A program made the position numbers and the translations under genes. Positions 27,725 through 37,414 of a DNA stretch of 64,000 nucleotides are shown here, piece by piece; positions within the stretch are counted from its first letter, which is position 1; every line of letters starts with the position of its first letter. This DNA is from Gammaproteobacteria bacterium (GTDB lineage Bacteria; Pseudomonadota; Gammaproteobacteria; UBA4575): contig CP046178.1 of assembly GCA_014075255.1 (NCBI GenBank), positions 2,126,894-2,190,893 on the forward strand, read 5' to 3'. The notes under the pieces were generated by a model. That model saw only the letters and a list, made by a program, of their open reading frames with translations. It was not told the origin of the DNA and did not search any database.

Positions 27725-28546
27725 ATGAATTGGTGGGGTAAATTACTCGGTGGTGCTCTAGGTTATGCGTTAAGTGAGTCAATCATTGGTGTCCTCATCG
27801 GGGTGTTGCTGGGCCACCAACTAGATAGAAGCGCTAGACCTGGCAAGGGTAGAGTTAGTCCTGGAGGTATAAACTTTGGTCGGGGCGCACAAGAGCATAT
27901 ACAAGCTACCTTTTTTGCCACAACATTTTCAGTGATGGGCCACATTTCTAAATCGGATGGGCAAGTTTCGCCTGAGGAAATTCAACTAGCGGAACAAGTT
28001 ATGCAGAAAATGCGCTTGAGTAAGGATCAGCGCAGGTCTGCAATTGAAAATTTTAACCAGGGTAAACAAGAAGATTTTGTTTTAGACGATACACTTGAAG
28101 AGTTCCGTAAAACATGCAGTCGTAAGTTTGCGTTGATTCAGATGTTCATTGAGATCCAGCTACAAGCGGTCTATGCGGATGGTATTAAACAGCCTGGAGA
28201 AGAGCAAATACTACAACATATTTGTCTAGTTCTAGGTTATCCGGACGTATTACTGGCGCAGTTGGAATCGATGTTATTTGCAAGTCAGCGTAGTCAACAG
28301 TCATATCGTTCGAATAGTTCTTACGCGTCATCTAGCTCTGCACTAGAAGATGCGTATAAAATAATTGGTGTCAGCAAATCCGCTACTGATGCGGAAGTTA
28401 AAAAGGCCTATCGTAGATTAATGAATCAAAATCACCCTGACAAATTGATTTCTAAAGGCCTACCAGAGGAAATGATTGAGATCGCTACTAACAAAACAAA
28501 AGAAATTCAAAAAGCTTACGATTTAATTTCAGACACTAGAAAATAA
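27725..28546 (+). CDS. djlA: co-chaperone DjlA
   Basis: 273 residues. It has an N-terminal membrane segment (about 8-32, GGALGYALSESIIGVLIGVLLGH), a TerB-like acidic helical domain (about 55-190), a Ser-rich linker, and a C-terminal J domain with the HPD motif in NQNHPDKL. DjlA stimulates DnaK at the inner membrane. The next gene, a rhodanese, starts directly at its stop. Confidence 0.95.
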   Translation: MNWWGKLLGGALGYALSESIIGVLIGVLLGHQLDRSARPGKGRVSPGGINFGRGAQEHIQATFFATTFSVMGHISKSDGQVSPEEIQLAEQVMQKMRLSKDQRRSAIENFNQGKQEDFVLDDTLEEFRKTCSRKFALIQMFIEIQLQAVYADGIKQPGEEQILQHICLVLGYPDVLLAQLESMLFASQRSQQSYRSNSSYASSSSALEDAYKIIGVSKSATDAEVKKAYRRLMNQNHPDKLISKGLPEEMIEIATNKTKEIQKAYDLISDTRK

Positions 28547-28966
28547 ATGAAAAACATACTCGCCATTTTTATTATTTTACAAATTTCACCAATTGCTATT
28601 GCAAATGAAGTTACGCATATTGGTAATCAGGAATTCAGAGAGCTAATGCAGCAGGGAGTTGCGGTTATAGATGTGCGTACAGTTTCTGAGTGGCAGAAAA
28701 CAGGTGTAATCGAGGGCAGTCATTTGATAATGTTTTATGATGAAACTGGTAAGTACGACTTAAATGCCTGGTTAAATGAAGTGACTAAGATAGCCAAAAA
28801 AGACGAGGCATTGATTCTAATTTGTCATTCAGGAAGTCGTAGCAAGCAATTAGCTAAATACCTAACAAGCGTAGTTGGATATAATGAGGTGTTTAACGTT
28901 AAACGTGGTATTGCGCACTGGATAAAAAAGAAAAATTCCGTTGTAGCTCCACCCCAAGTTCATTAA
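28547..28966 (+). CDS. exported rhodanese-domain protein
   Basis: 139 residues with a signal peptide (MKNILAIFIILQISPIAIA). A single rhodanese domain follows with IDVRTVSEWQKTGVIEGS and the active-site loop CHSGSRSK, with C93 as the thiol. It probably binds or transfers sulfane sulfur in the periplasm. It abuts djlA with no gap. The last codons and stop (GTTCATTAA) are repeated in tandem three times in all. Confidence 0.88.
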   Translation: MKNILAIFIILQISPIAIANEVTHIGNQEFRELMQQGVAVIDVRTVSEWQKTGVIEGSHLIMFYDETGKYDLNAWLNEVTKIAKKDEALILICHSGSRSKQLAKYLTSVVGYNEVFNVKRGIAHWIKKKNSVVAPPQVH

Positions 28967-28984
28967 GTTCATTAAGTTCATTAG
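28958..28984. repeat. Tandem 9-bp repeat at the rhodanese stop
   Basis: GTTCATTAA, GTTCATTAA, GTTCATTAG: the final Val-His-stop repeated three times. Confidence 0.9.
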
Positions 28985-29117
28985 TAACTATGAATTTTTC
29001 GTTTTAGAAAAATTCAATAAGCCATATAATTACATATAAGTTTTATAGTTTTGAAACTAATAAAGCTATAAAATATCTTATACAGATCCTTAGAATTTAT
29101 TTAATAGTAGAAACGCC

Positions 29118-30098
29118 ATGACCAGACCTTACAATATATTGATGTGGATGGTGGCATTTGTATTTGCTGCTGCTATTGCAATTACCTTTGTCTATGACCC
29201 GGTATTATTTGCATTTAAAACTAACCCTTGGTTTAACGCTTTAATAGCTTTAGTGTTAGTTATTGGTGTCGTGCATAACTTTCAACAAGTTATTAAGCTG
29301 TACAAGGAAATCTCTTGGATAGAAAATTTTCGTAATACTGCTGAGGTAAGTCAATCACTTGCAATTACACCGTTACTTGCGCCGATGGCACGGATGTTGT
29401 CGAAAAAAGATAATGATCAATTAACTCTTTCTACAATATCAATGCGATCTTTGTTAGACAGCATAGGGAACAGATTAGAAGAATCACGTGATATTTCGCG
29501 TTATCTGATAGGGCTGCTTATCTTTTTAGGCTTGCTAGGCACATTTTGGGGGCTATTAACAACAGTGAGCTCTGTAAGTGATGTGATTAAAGGCATGTCA
29601 GGGGATGGAGAAGATAGCCTATTATTATTTGAAAATTTGAAAATTGGTTTACAGCAGCCACTATCGGGTATGGGAATTGCATTTAGCTCTTCACTGTTTG
29701 GTCTAGCGGGTTCTTTGATACTTGGATTTTTAGACTTGCAGGCGGGGCATGCACAAAGAAGGTTTTTCAATGAATTAGAGGAATGGCTTTCCGAAATCAC
29801 TCATTTATCTTCAGGAGCATTGCCTGGAGATGGTGAGTCAACGGTTCCTGCATTTGTTCAGGCCTTACTTGAGCAAACCGCAGATGGTATTAATAGTTTA
29901 CAAAGAGAATTGAGTAGTCAAAATAATGAACGCACAAGGTTGGATTCACATTTACTCACGCTTACCCATCAGTTAGCTGAATTAAGTGAATACCTAAAGC
30001 GCGATCAGCAACCATTTTCTGAAGAACTCAGGAAAGAGTTACGAATTCTGACAAAAACCATAGCTGCATCGCTGGCAAATCAGCAAAAACCTAATTAG
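29118..30098 (+). CDS. MotA/ExbB-like membrane protein
   Basis: 326 residues. Four hydrophobic segments lie near 8-28, 38-56, 136-156 and 188-210. The third and fourth carry the MotA/TolQ-type pattern (GLLGTFWGLLTTVSSVSDVI and PLSGMGIAFSSSLFGLAGSLI). A long charged helix forms the C-terminus (about 260-326). It resembles the proton-channel stator unit of 5TM motors. It is followed 2 bp later by a MotB-like gene. No flagellar, Tol or Ton genes are adjacent, so the driven machine is unknown. Confidence 0.8.
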   Translation: MTRPYNILMWMVAFVFAAAIAITFVYDPVLFAFKTNPWFNALIALVLVIGVVHNFQQVIKLYKEISWIENFRNTAEVSQSLAITPLLAPMARMLSKKDNDQLTLSTISMRSLLDSIGNRLEESRDISRYLIGLLIFLGLLGTFWGLLTTVSSVSDVIKGMSGDGEDSLLLFENLKIGLQQPLSGMGIAFSSSLFGLAGSLILGFLDLQAGHAQRRFFNELEEWLSEITHLSSGALPGDGESTVPAFVQALLEQTADGINSLQRELSSQNNERTRLDSHLLTLTHQLAELSEYLKRDQQPFSEELRKELRILTKTIAASLANQQKPN

Positions 30099-30100
30099 AT

Positions 30101-31135
30101 ATGCAGTATGGGATCTCTACACGGCGGACAGTAAATATCTGGCCAGGATTTGTTGATGCTTTAGCAGCGTTATTAATGGTAATAATATTTTTATTATTAA
30201 TTTTCGCGGTAGGTCAACTGTACTTGACCGAAACGTTAAGTGGCAAAGAAAAAACCTTAGTTACTCTTGATAGACAAGTAGCACAGCTTGCCGATCTTCT
30301 CGCGCTGGAGAAATCGACTAGTAAAGAGCTTCAAGAAACAGTAGGGGATTTAAAATCACAGCTATCCGTAAAGACTAGAAATAACGAATTACTGCAAGCA
30401 GATGTTGAGCTGCTTATGGAAATGCGTGAACAGTTAGAAAAAGATGTGGCAAATTTTGTAACCAAGTTACATGAAAATGATGCAAACTTGCGTGCCGAAA
30501 AAGAGGTTTCTGAAAAGTCGCTTGCCCAAGTTGAGCTTCTAAATCGACAAGTTAAAGCCTTGCGTGAGCAATTAAGTACGGTGTCAAAAGCATTAGGGCT
30601 TGAGTTAGATGCAGAAACTGCAAGTATTGAAAGCCTCGCTGAACGCTTAAATGTTGCATTAGCTGAAAAAGCACAAGAATTAGCGCGCTATCGATCTGAT
30701 TTTTTTGGTCGATTACGTGAGGTGTTGGGAGAGAATCCAGATATTCAAGTGGTGGGAGATCGTTTCGTACTGCAATCAGAATTGTTATTTGAAAGTGGTT
30801 CAGCTGATTTAGGTGAAAAAGGAAAAACACAAGTAAAGAAATTATCTGAAACTCTAAATAGTGTAGCCACAAATATTCCAGATGATATTGAATGGGTTGT
30901 GCGCATAGATGGACACACCGATAAAAGATCTATTAATACCAAAGAATATCCTTCTAACTGGGAGCTATCGACAGCTCGCGCATTGGCCATCGTTAGATAT
31001 ATGGTTGCCCAAAATGTGCCCGCTAAACGACTGGCGGCAACCGGGTTTGGTGAATTTCACCCTTTAGATGATGAGACTAACGAAGAAGCCTATACTAAGA
31101 ATAGAAGGATTGAGATTAAGCTTACGTCCAGATAA
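30101..31135 (+). CDS. MotB-like protein with OmpA-type peptidoglycan-binding domain
   Basis: 344 residues. One membrane segment (about 16-40, WPGFVDALAALLMVIIFLLLIFAV) carries a conserved Asp (D19) in the position of a MotB channel aspartate. A long coiled coil (about 50-215) follows. The C-terminal OmpA-like domain has SGSADLGEKGKTQV, RIDGHTDKRSI, and ATGFGEFHPLDDETNEEAYTKNRRIEI. It begins 2 bp after the MotA-like gene and surely acts with it. The coiled coil is much longer than in flagellar MotB. Confidence 0.85.
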   Translation: MQYGISTRRTVNIWPGFVDALAALLMVIIFLLLIFAVGQLYLTETLSGKEKTLVTLDRQVAQLADLLALEKSTSKELQETVGDLKSQLSVKTRNNELLQADVELLMEMREQLEKDVANFVTKLHENDANLRAEKEVSEKSLAQVELLNRQVKALREQLSTVSKALGLELDAETASIESLAERLNVALAEKAQELARYRSDFFGRLREVLGENPDIQVVGDRFVLQSELLFESGSADLGEKGKTQVKKLSETLNSVATNIPDDIEWVVRIDGHTDKRSINTKEYPSNWELSTARALAIVRYMVAQNVPAKRLAATGFGEFHPLDDETNEEAYTKNRRIEIKLTSR

Positions 31136-31193
31136 ATTAACTGAATTCATCACTGCGATACTGAATTGAGTTTTATACACATAAGAAATTCAT

Positions 31194-32027
31194 ATGGATA
31201 TTTCTGAGTACTACCCGCGCGAAGCCTTTGCAAATCGAACTGTATTTATCACAGGAGGAGGCAGTGGCATCAATCTTGGTATTGCAAAAAGTTTTGCAGC
31301 TGTGGGTGCTAAAGTGGCTATCTGTGGTCGTAACGAAGAAAAGCTTGATGATGCAAAAGGTGAATTAGAAGCATTAGGTGTAAAAGCCCATGCAGTGGTT
31401 GCAGATGTACGCGATTACGATGCTTTGCAAGATGCCTGTGATGAAATACAAGGATCATTAGGGCCGATTACTGATTTAGTGTGTGGTGCAGCAGGAAATT
31501 TTTTATGCCCAGCAAATGAAATGAGCGCTAATGCATTTCGCACCATTGTTGATATTGATCTAAACGGTTCATTCAACGCATGTCGTGCTGCGTTTGAGCA
31601 ACTTAAAGAAACCAAAGGTTGTGTGTTAATGGTTTCGGCGGGGCAAGCGTATGTTCCTTATTCTCATCAGGCTCATGCGGGTGCCGCAAAGGCAGGTGTG
31701 GAAAACTTGGCTAAGAATCTAGCGTTGGAGTGGGGTCACTACGGAATACGTGTAAATACGGTTGTGCCCGGACCTATTGAGGGAACTGAGGGTGTGAAAC
31801 GTCTTACGGATGAAAAACAAAAACACATGTTGTTGCAATCAATTCCGCTTAAACGATTAGGGTTGCCTGAGGAGATTGGGCAGGCAGCAGTATTTTTGTC
31901 TTCGCCTATGGCGGCTTACATTACTGGTTCACAAATTGTCTGTGATGGTGGCATGAATCTTTCTGGTTCAGCTTTGTTTAATATGGGCCTAACCGAAAAA
32001 AAACAATCAAGCCAAAAAAGCGAATAA
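31194..32027 (+). CDS. SDR oxidoreductase resembling peroxisomal-type 2,4-dienoyl-CoA reductase
   Basis: 277 residues. It has the NADP-binding TGGGSGINLGIAKSFA (20-35), S148 in VSAG, and K166 in HAGAAKAGVENL. The usual catalytic tyrosine four residues before this lysine is replaced by Ala, with His161 before it. This H-A-G-x-A-K pattern is that of 2,4-dienoyl-CoA reductases, not FabG-type SDRs. VVPGPIEGTEGVKRL also fits that group. It likely reduces polyunsaturated acyl-CoAs in beta-oxidation. It follows the MotB-like gene in the same direction. Confidence 0.85.
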   Translation: MDISEYYPREAFANRTVFITGGGSGINLGIAKSFAAVGAKVAICGRNEEKLDDAKGELEALGVKAHAVVADVRDYDALQDACDEIQGSLGPITDLVCGAAGNFLCPANEMSANAFRTIVDIDLNGSFNACRAAFEQLKETKGCVLMVSAGQAYVPYSHQAHAGAAKAGVENLAKNLALEWGHYGIRVNTVVPGPIEGTEGVKRLTDEKQKHMLLQSIPLKRLGLPEEIGQAAVFLSSPMAAYITGSQIVCDGGMNLSGSALFNMGLTEKKQSSQKSE

Positions 32028-32044
32028 ATAATTAATCTAAAAAT

Positions 32045-33088
32045 TTATTTTATAGAATCTGGATGATATTCAGTTTCAAACATTACCCAAACTGCTAAGA
32101 AGAATGCTGCAATCACCGGACCAATGACAAAGCCTGATAAACCGAATAATCCTAGCCCGCCTAGTGTGCTGAGTAAAATCAAATAGTCAGGCATTTTAGT
32201 ATCTCGCCCAATCAGTATTGGGCGCAAAACATTATCGATCATGCCGATGATTAAAGCGCCTACACCGAATAAAATTAATGCTTTTATCCAATGCCCATTC
32301 GCTAGAAAAATCAATGCTGCTGGCCCCCAAACTAAAGCAGAGCCCACAGCAGGTAATATAGATAACCCTATCATCACAACCCCCCAAAACACGGCAGACT
32401 CAATTCCCAATAGGGCAAACATAATACCGCCAAGGGTGCCTTGAATAACGCCTACAACGAGCGTGCCTTTTATAGTGGCGCGTGATACTTCAGCAAATTT
32501 AGATAATAGATGACGCTCAGCTTCATCACCAATCGGTAAAACACGAATAATGAGCTCAACTATTTTATCTCCGTCTCGCAAGAAGAAAAATAACAGGTAG
32601 AGCATTAACAAAAATAAAGCAGTAAACGTTAAAGCATTTTGACCAATGTTTAATAGGTTGGTGGCTACCCATTGACTAGAATTTAATGCGGTGTCTGAAA
32701 AGCCTGCTTTAAGCTTTTCAAAATCTATACCTACTTTGTTTAATGAATCACTGACGATAGGTAAGCTTTTTTGAATCCACGCTAGTGGTTTGGAGAAATC
32801 ATAAACACCATCGCGAATATCGCTATATAAATCGGTACCTTCATTGACTACAGCAATAGATAGAGTGGTAGCGGGAACGACTACTGTGAATAATATTAAT
32901 AATAGTGTTATGAACGCGCTTAAAGAATGTTTTCCTTTGAATTTATTTAAAATAAATTTATGTAGTGAGGAAAATAATATTGCAAAAGTAGCAGCCCATA
33001 AAATGGGTTCAAAGAAAGGCTTGAGTAAAAATATAAATGCCAGACTGGCGGCGACTAGTAGAGTAAAAAAGAAGATGTGTTTTATCAA
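32045..33088 (-). CDS. AI-2E family transporter (PerM-like)
   Basis: 347 residues with about eight hydrophobic segments. Family motifs include GTLVVGVIQGTLGGIMFALLG and PAVGSALVWGPAALIFLANGHW, and the C-terminal LRPILIGRDTKMPDYLILLSTLGGLGLFG. Such permeases are named after autoinducer-2 export but many have other or unknown substrates. It precedes the convergent SDR gene and follows the RND gene by 11 bp. Confidence 0.9.
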   Translation of the reverse strand: MIKHIFFFTLLVAASLAFIFLLKPFFEPILWAATFAILFSSLHKFILNKFKGKHSLSAFITLLLILFTVVVPATTLSIAVVNEGTDLYSDIRDGVYDFSKPLAWIQKSLPIVSDSLNKVGIDFEKLKAGFSDTALNSSQWVATNLLNIGQNALTFTALFLLMLYLLFFFLRDGDKIVELIIRVLPIGDEAERHLLSKFAEVSRATIKGTLVVGVIQGTLGGIMFALLGIESAVFWGVVMIGLSILPAVGSALVWGPAALIFLANGHWIKALILFGVGALIIGMIDNVLRPILIGRDTKMPDYLILLSTLGGLGLFGLSGFVIGPVIAAFFLAVWVMFETEYHPDSIK

Positions 33089-33099
33089 AACAATGTATT

Positions 33100-36000
33100 T
33101 TAAATAGCAGTTTGAGTTTCTTTTTCAGCGTGCCCTAGTTGTAGCAAACTGGGCAATAAAATCAGTGTAAAGACGGTACTAATAAACATTCCGCCAACAA
33201 TTACGCCAGCGAGACCTTTATAAAGTTCTGTGCCCGCACCTGGTATCACTAGCAACGGCAACATTCCAAAAATACTGGTCAGGGTGCTCATAAGTATCGG
33301 TCGTAAGCGTATACGCACTGACTCTCGTACAGCCTCGCGACGTGTTTTGCCTTCGCGTTCCGCAATACGTGCTTGATGCACAAGTAAGATAGCATTGTTT
33401 ACCACTAATCCCAATAAAATAATGAAACCCAGCATAGTAAGTAAGTCTGCAGGTAAACCTAGAAAACGTAACATCAGCACGCCGCCTACCGTTGCTAATG
33501 GCAAAGCTAGAATTACTAGTAAGCTATCAATGAAAGATCGAAATAGTGCGCTGATTAACAAATACAAAATAACTACGGCTAAAATAAAACTACCAACAAA
33601 ACTCTTAATCGCAGTTTTAAGGTTGTCAGCAGAACCACTAAGACGAATTTCGCCATCTTCAGGGAGTTGCTGTTCCATTAAGGGAATTATTTCTTCTTGT
33701 ATTTTTGTTAACGCGATTTCTAATGGCATGTCTTGTGGTGGGCGTAATTCGAGTGTCACGGTGCGGCGTCGATCTAAGCGTCGAATTCGATCAGGTCCGG
33801 CAGTGCGAGTGATATCTACCAACTCGCTAACAGGTAAAACACCACTGTTAGGTGTATGCAGTGGTATGGCCGCAAGCTCTTCGGGTGTGTGCCATGGCTC
33901 TACACGGGCAATGATGTCGAGTTTTTCTTCGCCGTTAAAGTATTCTCCTACAAACAATCCTTGTCCTAGTAGGCGAGTAACATTTGCCATAGTGGCGCGA
34001 TCCCATCCTGCTTCTACTAAACGATCTTCTTTGGGGTTCAGTTGCAATTCTGGTTCGGCTAATTGTAGACCTGGTCGTGGGCGTGCACGTGTTTTGGGCC
34101 CAAAAACTTGCGGTATGGTAATGAATCCAATTTGTGCTGCGCGCAATAAACTATCGATATCGTTACCTTGAATATTGATATCAATTTCAGTGCGCCCGCC
34201 CACGCCGCTAAACAACGACGCTTTTTGTACAATCGCAAAAGTATCTGGGAAGCCAGATACTGCGTTACGCACTACGTTTAATGTTTGATCAACTTGATCT
34301 TTATCGGCATTAGCAGCGCGCGCTCCTAAAAAGATAGAACCAGCGCTGGCAACAAAAAAGTAATGCTTAATCTTAGGTTCTTTAGTGCCGTCAATATAAG
34401 GTTGCATGCGTGCAGCAATCACATCACCCATTTCTTTTTCTATATGGTCAATGTTTACACCAGGTGGTGGAATCACAATACCAAAAACTAAATTTCGATT
34501 ACCAGTTGGCAAGTAATCAGTTTTAGGAAAAGCTGCATACGTTATAGCAGCTGAAATTCCAATTAAGCCAAAAATCCAAAATGCACGTTGTGCAGGAGAT
34601 TTGGTGATATTCATAATGAAAGCAGTTGCGCGATCCCACCATGAGGTGTGTAAGTCTTCTAACTCAATATTGGCAGTGAATTTATACATTGCAGTGGGAA
34701 TTACAATGCAGGCGACCACTAATGAAGTCCCAATAGCGGCAGAGATCGCTACTGCAAGATCGGAAAATAATTGACCACTTTGATCTTTTAAAAAGATGAT
34801 GGGTAAAAATATTGCCACTGTAGTGAGTGTAGAAGCAAGTAGAGCAGGCCATACTTGTTGTGTACCTTCCAAAGCGGCTTGCAAAGCAGACATTCCGCGT
34901 TCACGCATACGTACTATATTTTCTAGCACAATAATCGCAGCATCCATCACCATGCCGACTGCAAATGCCATACCCGCAAGTGAAATTACATTCATAGTGC
35001 GACCCGTAGCGCGCATCACCATAAAGGTAACGAGTAAACACAAAGGTATTGTAAGGGTGACGATTAAGGTGGCGCGTAGTTTTCTTAAAAACCACCAAAG
35101 AATGATTACCGCAAGTATAATCCCTAACCCTAAATTGTTACGTAACAGTTCAATTGCGCTATCAATGTAAACGGTTTCGTCATATACCTGTTCAATATTT
35201 AAATTTGCACGTTTAAACGGGCCTGCTTCGATATCTGCTACAGCTGCTTGAATATCGCTCATCGTTTCAAGTACATTAACGCCGGCTTCACGATAGGCAT
35301 TTACGGCGATAGATTGATCACCTTTTGTGATTACAAAATTATTTCGATCTACCGTGCGCACTTCTATATTTGCAATATCGCGCAATTGAATGGCTTTTCC
35401 GTCACGCCATTCCAGGTGGAGCTCGCTTAGCTGCTGAGGAGTAAGTGCACCGGTATAACGTAATGTGTAACGACGTTTGCCAACATTAGCAGTTCCTCCG
35501 GATACGTCGTCATTTCCACCTGCCAGTCTTGCGGCATTCGGTAAATCTACGCCTAGACCTGCAGCTTTATAAGGATCTACCGTAATGCGCACTTCATATT
35601 CATGTCCGCCGCGCACTTCCGAAAGGGCTACACCTTCAACACGTTCAAAACGTGTCTGTACCACTTCTTCTACAAAGTCTTTATAGGTTTCAATCGGACG
35701 GGTGTTACCTTCATTGGGTTTAATAATAAACCAGGCAATCGGTCGTCCTCGCCCCCCCGCAGTACTGAGCACTGGCTCATCTGCATCTTCTGGATAACTA
35801 GGCACACGGTTAAGACGATTAATCACTTCAATAAGCGCGCGATTTAAATCAAAATCGACTTCGAACGTAATAGTGATTTTCCCACTGCCATTACTGGCTT
35901 CTGAAAGTAACTCTTTCATGCCTGGTAAACCGCGTAATTGTTTTTCTTGCGATTCAATTATTTCAGATTCGACTTCTTCCGGTGCTGCAGCACGCCAATT

Positions 36001-36147
36001 GGTAGTGACTACAATCTCAGGTTGTTCGACTTCTGGTGTTAGCTGAATAGGAAGTTGTGCAAGCGCGAGTATTCCAAAAATGCTAACCAATAGGCATGCA
36101 ACTAACGTTGCGACTGGATTATCAAGCGCAGGTCTCAAAAATGTCAT
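33100..36147 (-). CDS. RND efflux transporter permease
   Basis: 1015 residues, typical AcrB/MexB-type size. It has the N-terminal DNPVATLVACLLVSIFGILAL and the repeated RND halves. TM4-like motifs include AGMAFAVGMVMDAAIIVLENI, with the proton-relay Asp, and the C-terminal half has GFIILLGLVVNNAILLVHQAR. Twelve membrane segments and two large periplasmic loops are expected. It pairs with the adaptor gene 52 bp upstream. No outer-membrane factor gene is adjacent. The substrate is unknown. Confidence 0.93.
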   Translation of the reverse strand: MTFLRPALDNPVATLVACLLVSIFGILALAQLPIQLTPEVEQPEIVVTTNWRAAAPEEVESEIIESQEKQLRGLPGMKELLSEASNGSGKITITFEVDFDLNRALIEVINRLNRVPSYPEDADEPVLSTAGGRGRPIAWFIIKPNEGNTRPIETYKDFVEEVVQTRFERVEGVALSEVRGGHEYEVRITVDPYKAAGLGVDLPNAARLAGGNDDVSGGTANVGKRRYTLRYTGALTPQQLSELHLEWRDGKAIQLRDIANIEVRTVDRNNFVITKGDQSIAVNAYREAGVNVLETMSDIQAAVADIEAGPFKRANLNIEQVYDETVYIDSAIELLRNNLGLGIILAVIILWWFLRKLRATLIVTLTIPLCLLVTFMVMRATGRTMNVISLAGMAFAVGMVMDAAIIVLENIVRMRERGMSALQAALEGTQQVWPALLASTLTTVAIFLPIIFLKDQSGQLFSDLAVAISAAIGTSLVVACIVIPTAMYKFTANIELEDLHTSWWDRATAFIMNITKSPAQRAFWIFGLIGISAAITYAAFPKTDYLPTGNRNLVFGIVIPPPGVNIDHIEKEMGDVIAARMQPYIDGTKEPKIKHYFFVASAGSIFLGARAANADKDQVDQTLNVVRNAVSGFPDTFAIVQKASLFSGVGGRTEIDINIQGNDIDSLLRAAQIGFITIPQVFGPKTRARPRPGLQLAEPELQLNPKEDRLVEAGWDRATMANVTRLLGQGLFVGEYFNGEEKLDIIARVEPWHTPEELAAIPLHTPNSGVLPVSELVDITRTAGPDRIRRLDRRRTVTLELRPPQDMPLEIALTKIQEEIIPLMEQQLPEDGEIRLSGSADNLKTAIKSFVGSFILAVVILYLLISALFRSFIDSLLVILALPLATVGGVLMLRFLGLPADLLTMLGFIILLGLVVNNAILLVHQARIAEREGKTRREAVRESVRIRLRPILMSTLTSIFGMLPLLVIPGAGTELYKGLAGVIVGGMFISTVFTLILLPSLLQLGHAEKETQTAI

Positions 36148-36199
36148 AACAGGAATGTCATGGTAGGGGCGTCATAGTAGAAGTCACAAGAATTGTTAA

Positions 36200-37303
36200 C
36201 TATGAACCCGTTTGCATCGGTTTTACTGTGACCGTCATACCTGGGCGAAGGTTTTCGCCACCACGAGTGATAACTAGGTCATTCGCTTGTATTCCGCCAA
36301 TGACTTCAATGCGATTTAAATCTGCTATACCGGTTTCTACTTGAATGCGCTCAGCAATAGAGTCTTTTATAACTCGGAATACATATACGCCTTCCCTGCG
36401 TAGTACAAGCGCATCGCGAGGAACTAGAATGGCTTCACGCTCATGTTCTGTTGGTATGGCCACTCGTAATAATTTTCCAGCAATCAGCGATTCATCTTCG
36501 GTCGTAATACGTAATTCATATAAACGTGAAGTATCACCACCAATGGGAACAAGCGCACGAACTTTACCTATGCCGCTATTAGAGCCGTTTACGTAATTAA
36601 GGAATGCTCCGATCGTAATAAAACGCAAACTACTAGCAGGTATGTGGGTTTGTATTTCAAGATTACTAGCACTTACCAGGCGAACCACCGTAGTACCGTT
36701 ATTGGCCCATTCTCCAGTTTGTAAGAGCCGTTCAGATACAATGCCATCAAATGGCGCGACGATGCTGGTGCGACGTAAACGTTCTTTAGCTTGAGCTAAT
36801 CTGGCTCGGGAAGATGCCATATTGCTACGTGCAACCGCCTGATCAGAAATTGCCTGATCCAATTGACTGCGAGCAACATTATTATGTTCAAGTAATTCGG
36901 TAAAACGTTTCACTTCTTTAGAGTGTAAATCAAACTTAGCTTTTTCACTTTGGATGGTAGATTGTTCTTCAATGACTTGCTGTTGGATGAATATGTCATC
37001 GAGTTTTACAACCGGATCACCTGTCTTAATTCGGTCACCGACTTCAGCCACCCAAGTGATGCGTCCAGCCAGCTCTGCAGATAAATTTGCATCATCACGG
37101 CTGATTACGGTGGCGCTAAATAATGCTGTAGGCGCAATATTTTGCTGTACCGCTTTTTCAGTAACTACAATTGCAGCAGGTCGGCCAGGTCTTTTTTGTT
37201 CCGTTTCGGGTTTAGTTTTGGGTTCAGCTTTAGGTTTTGGTTCTTCTGCAATGGATATGGAAATACAGCAGACAGCGAATAAGAAAAATAGTAAGCGAGT
37301 CAT
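36200..37303 (-). CDS. RND efflux periplasmic adaptor (membrane fusion protein)
   Basis: 367 residues. A signal peptide (TRLLFFLFAVCCISISIAE) leads to a Lys/Pro-rich linker, a barrel-sandwich domain (AELAGRITWVAEVGDRIKTGDPVVKLDD), a helical hairpin (about 120-170), and beta-barrel domains with VAPFDGIVSERLLQTGEW. It bridges the RND permease to an outer-membrane channel. It is the first gene of the RND pair. Confidence 0.92.
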   Translation of the reverse strand: MTRLLFFLFAVCCISISIAEEPKPKAEPKTKPETEQKRPGRPAAIVVTEKAVQQNIAPTALFSATVISRDDANLSAELAGRITWVAEVGDRIKTGDPVVKLDDIFIQQQVIEEQSTIQSEKAKFDLHSKEVKRFTELLEHNNVARSQLDQAISDQAVARSNMASSRARLAQAKERLRRTSIVAPFDGIVSERLLQTGEWANNGTTVVRLVSASNLEIQTHIPASSLRFITIGAFLNYVNGSNSGIGKVRALVPIGGDTSRLYELRITTEDESLIAGKLLRVAIPTEHEREAILVPRDALVLRREGVYVFRVIKDSIAERIQVETGIADLNRIEVIGGIQANDLVITRGGENLRPGMTVTVKPMQTGS

Positions 37304-37414
37304 GAATTTAATTGTATATGAAGACTAACTCTGATTTCAGAGTAAGTTGAATATAATTCCGTTTAAAAACCTAGGGGGATTGTAAGGGGAATAGTTTGTA
37401 CAAATACTCTTGTA

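Noticed and set aside
29118-31135. Zorya defence genes (ZorA/ZorB)
   Set aside because: The pair is MotA/MotB-like, but no ZorC/D or ZorE follows, and an SDR gene comes next.
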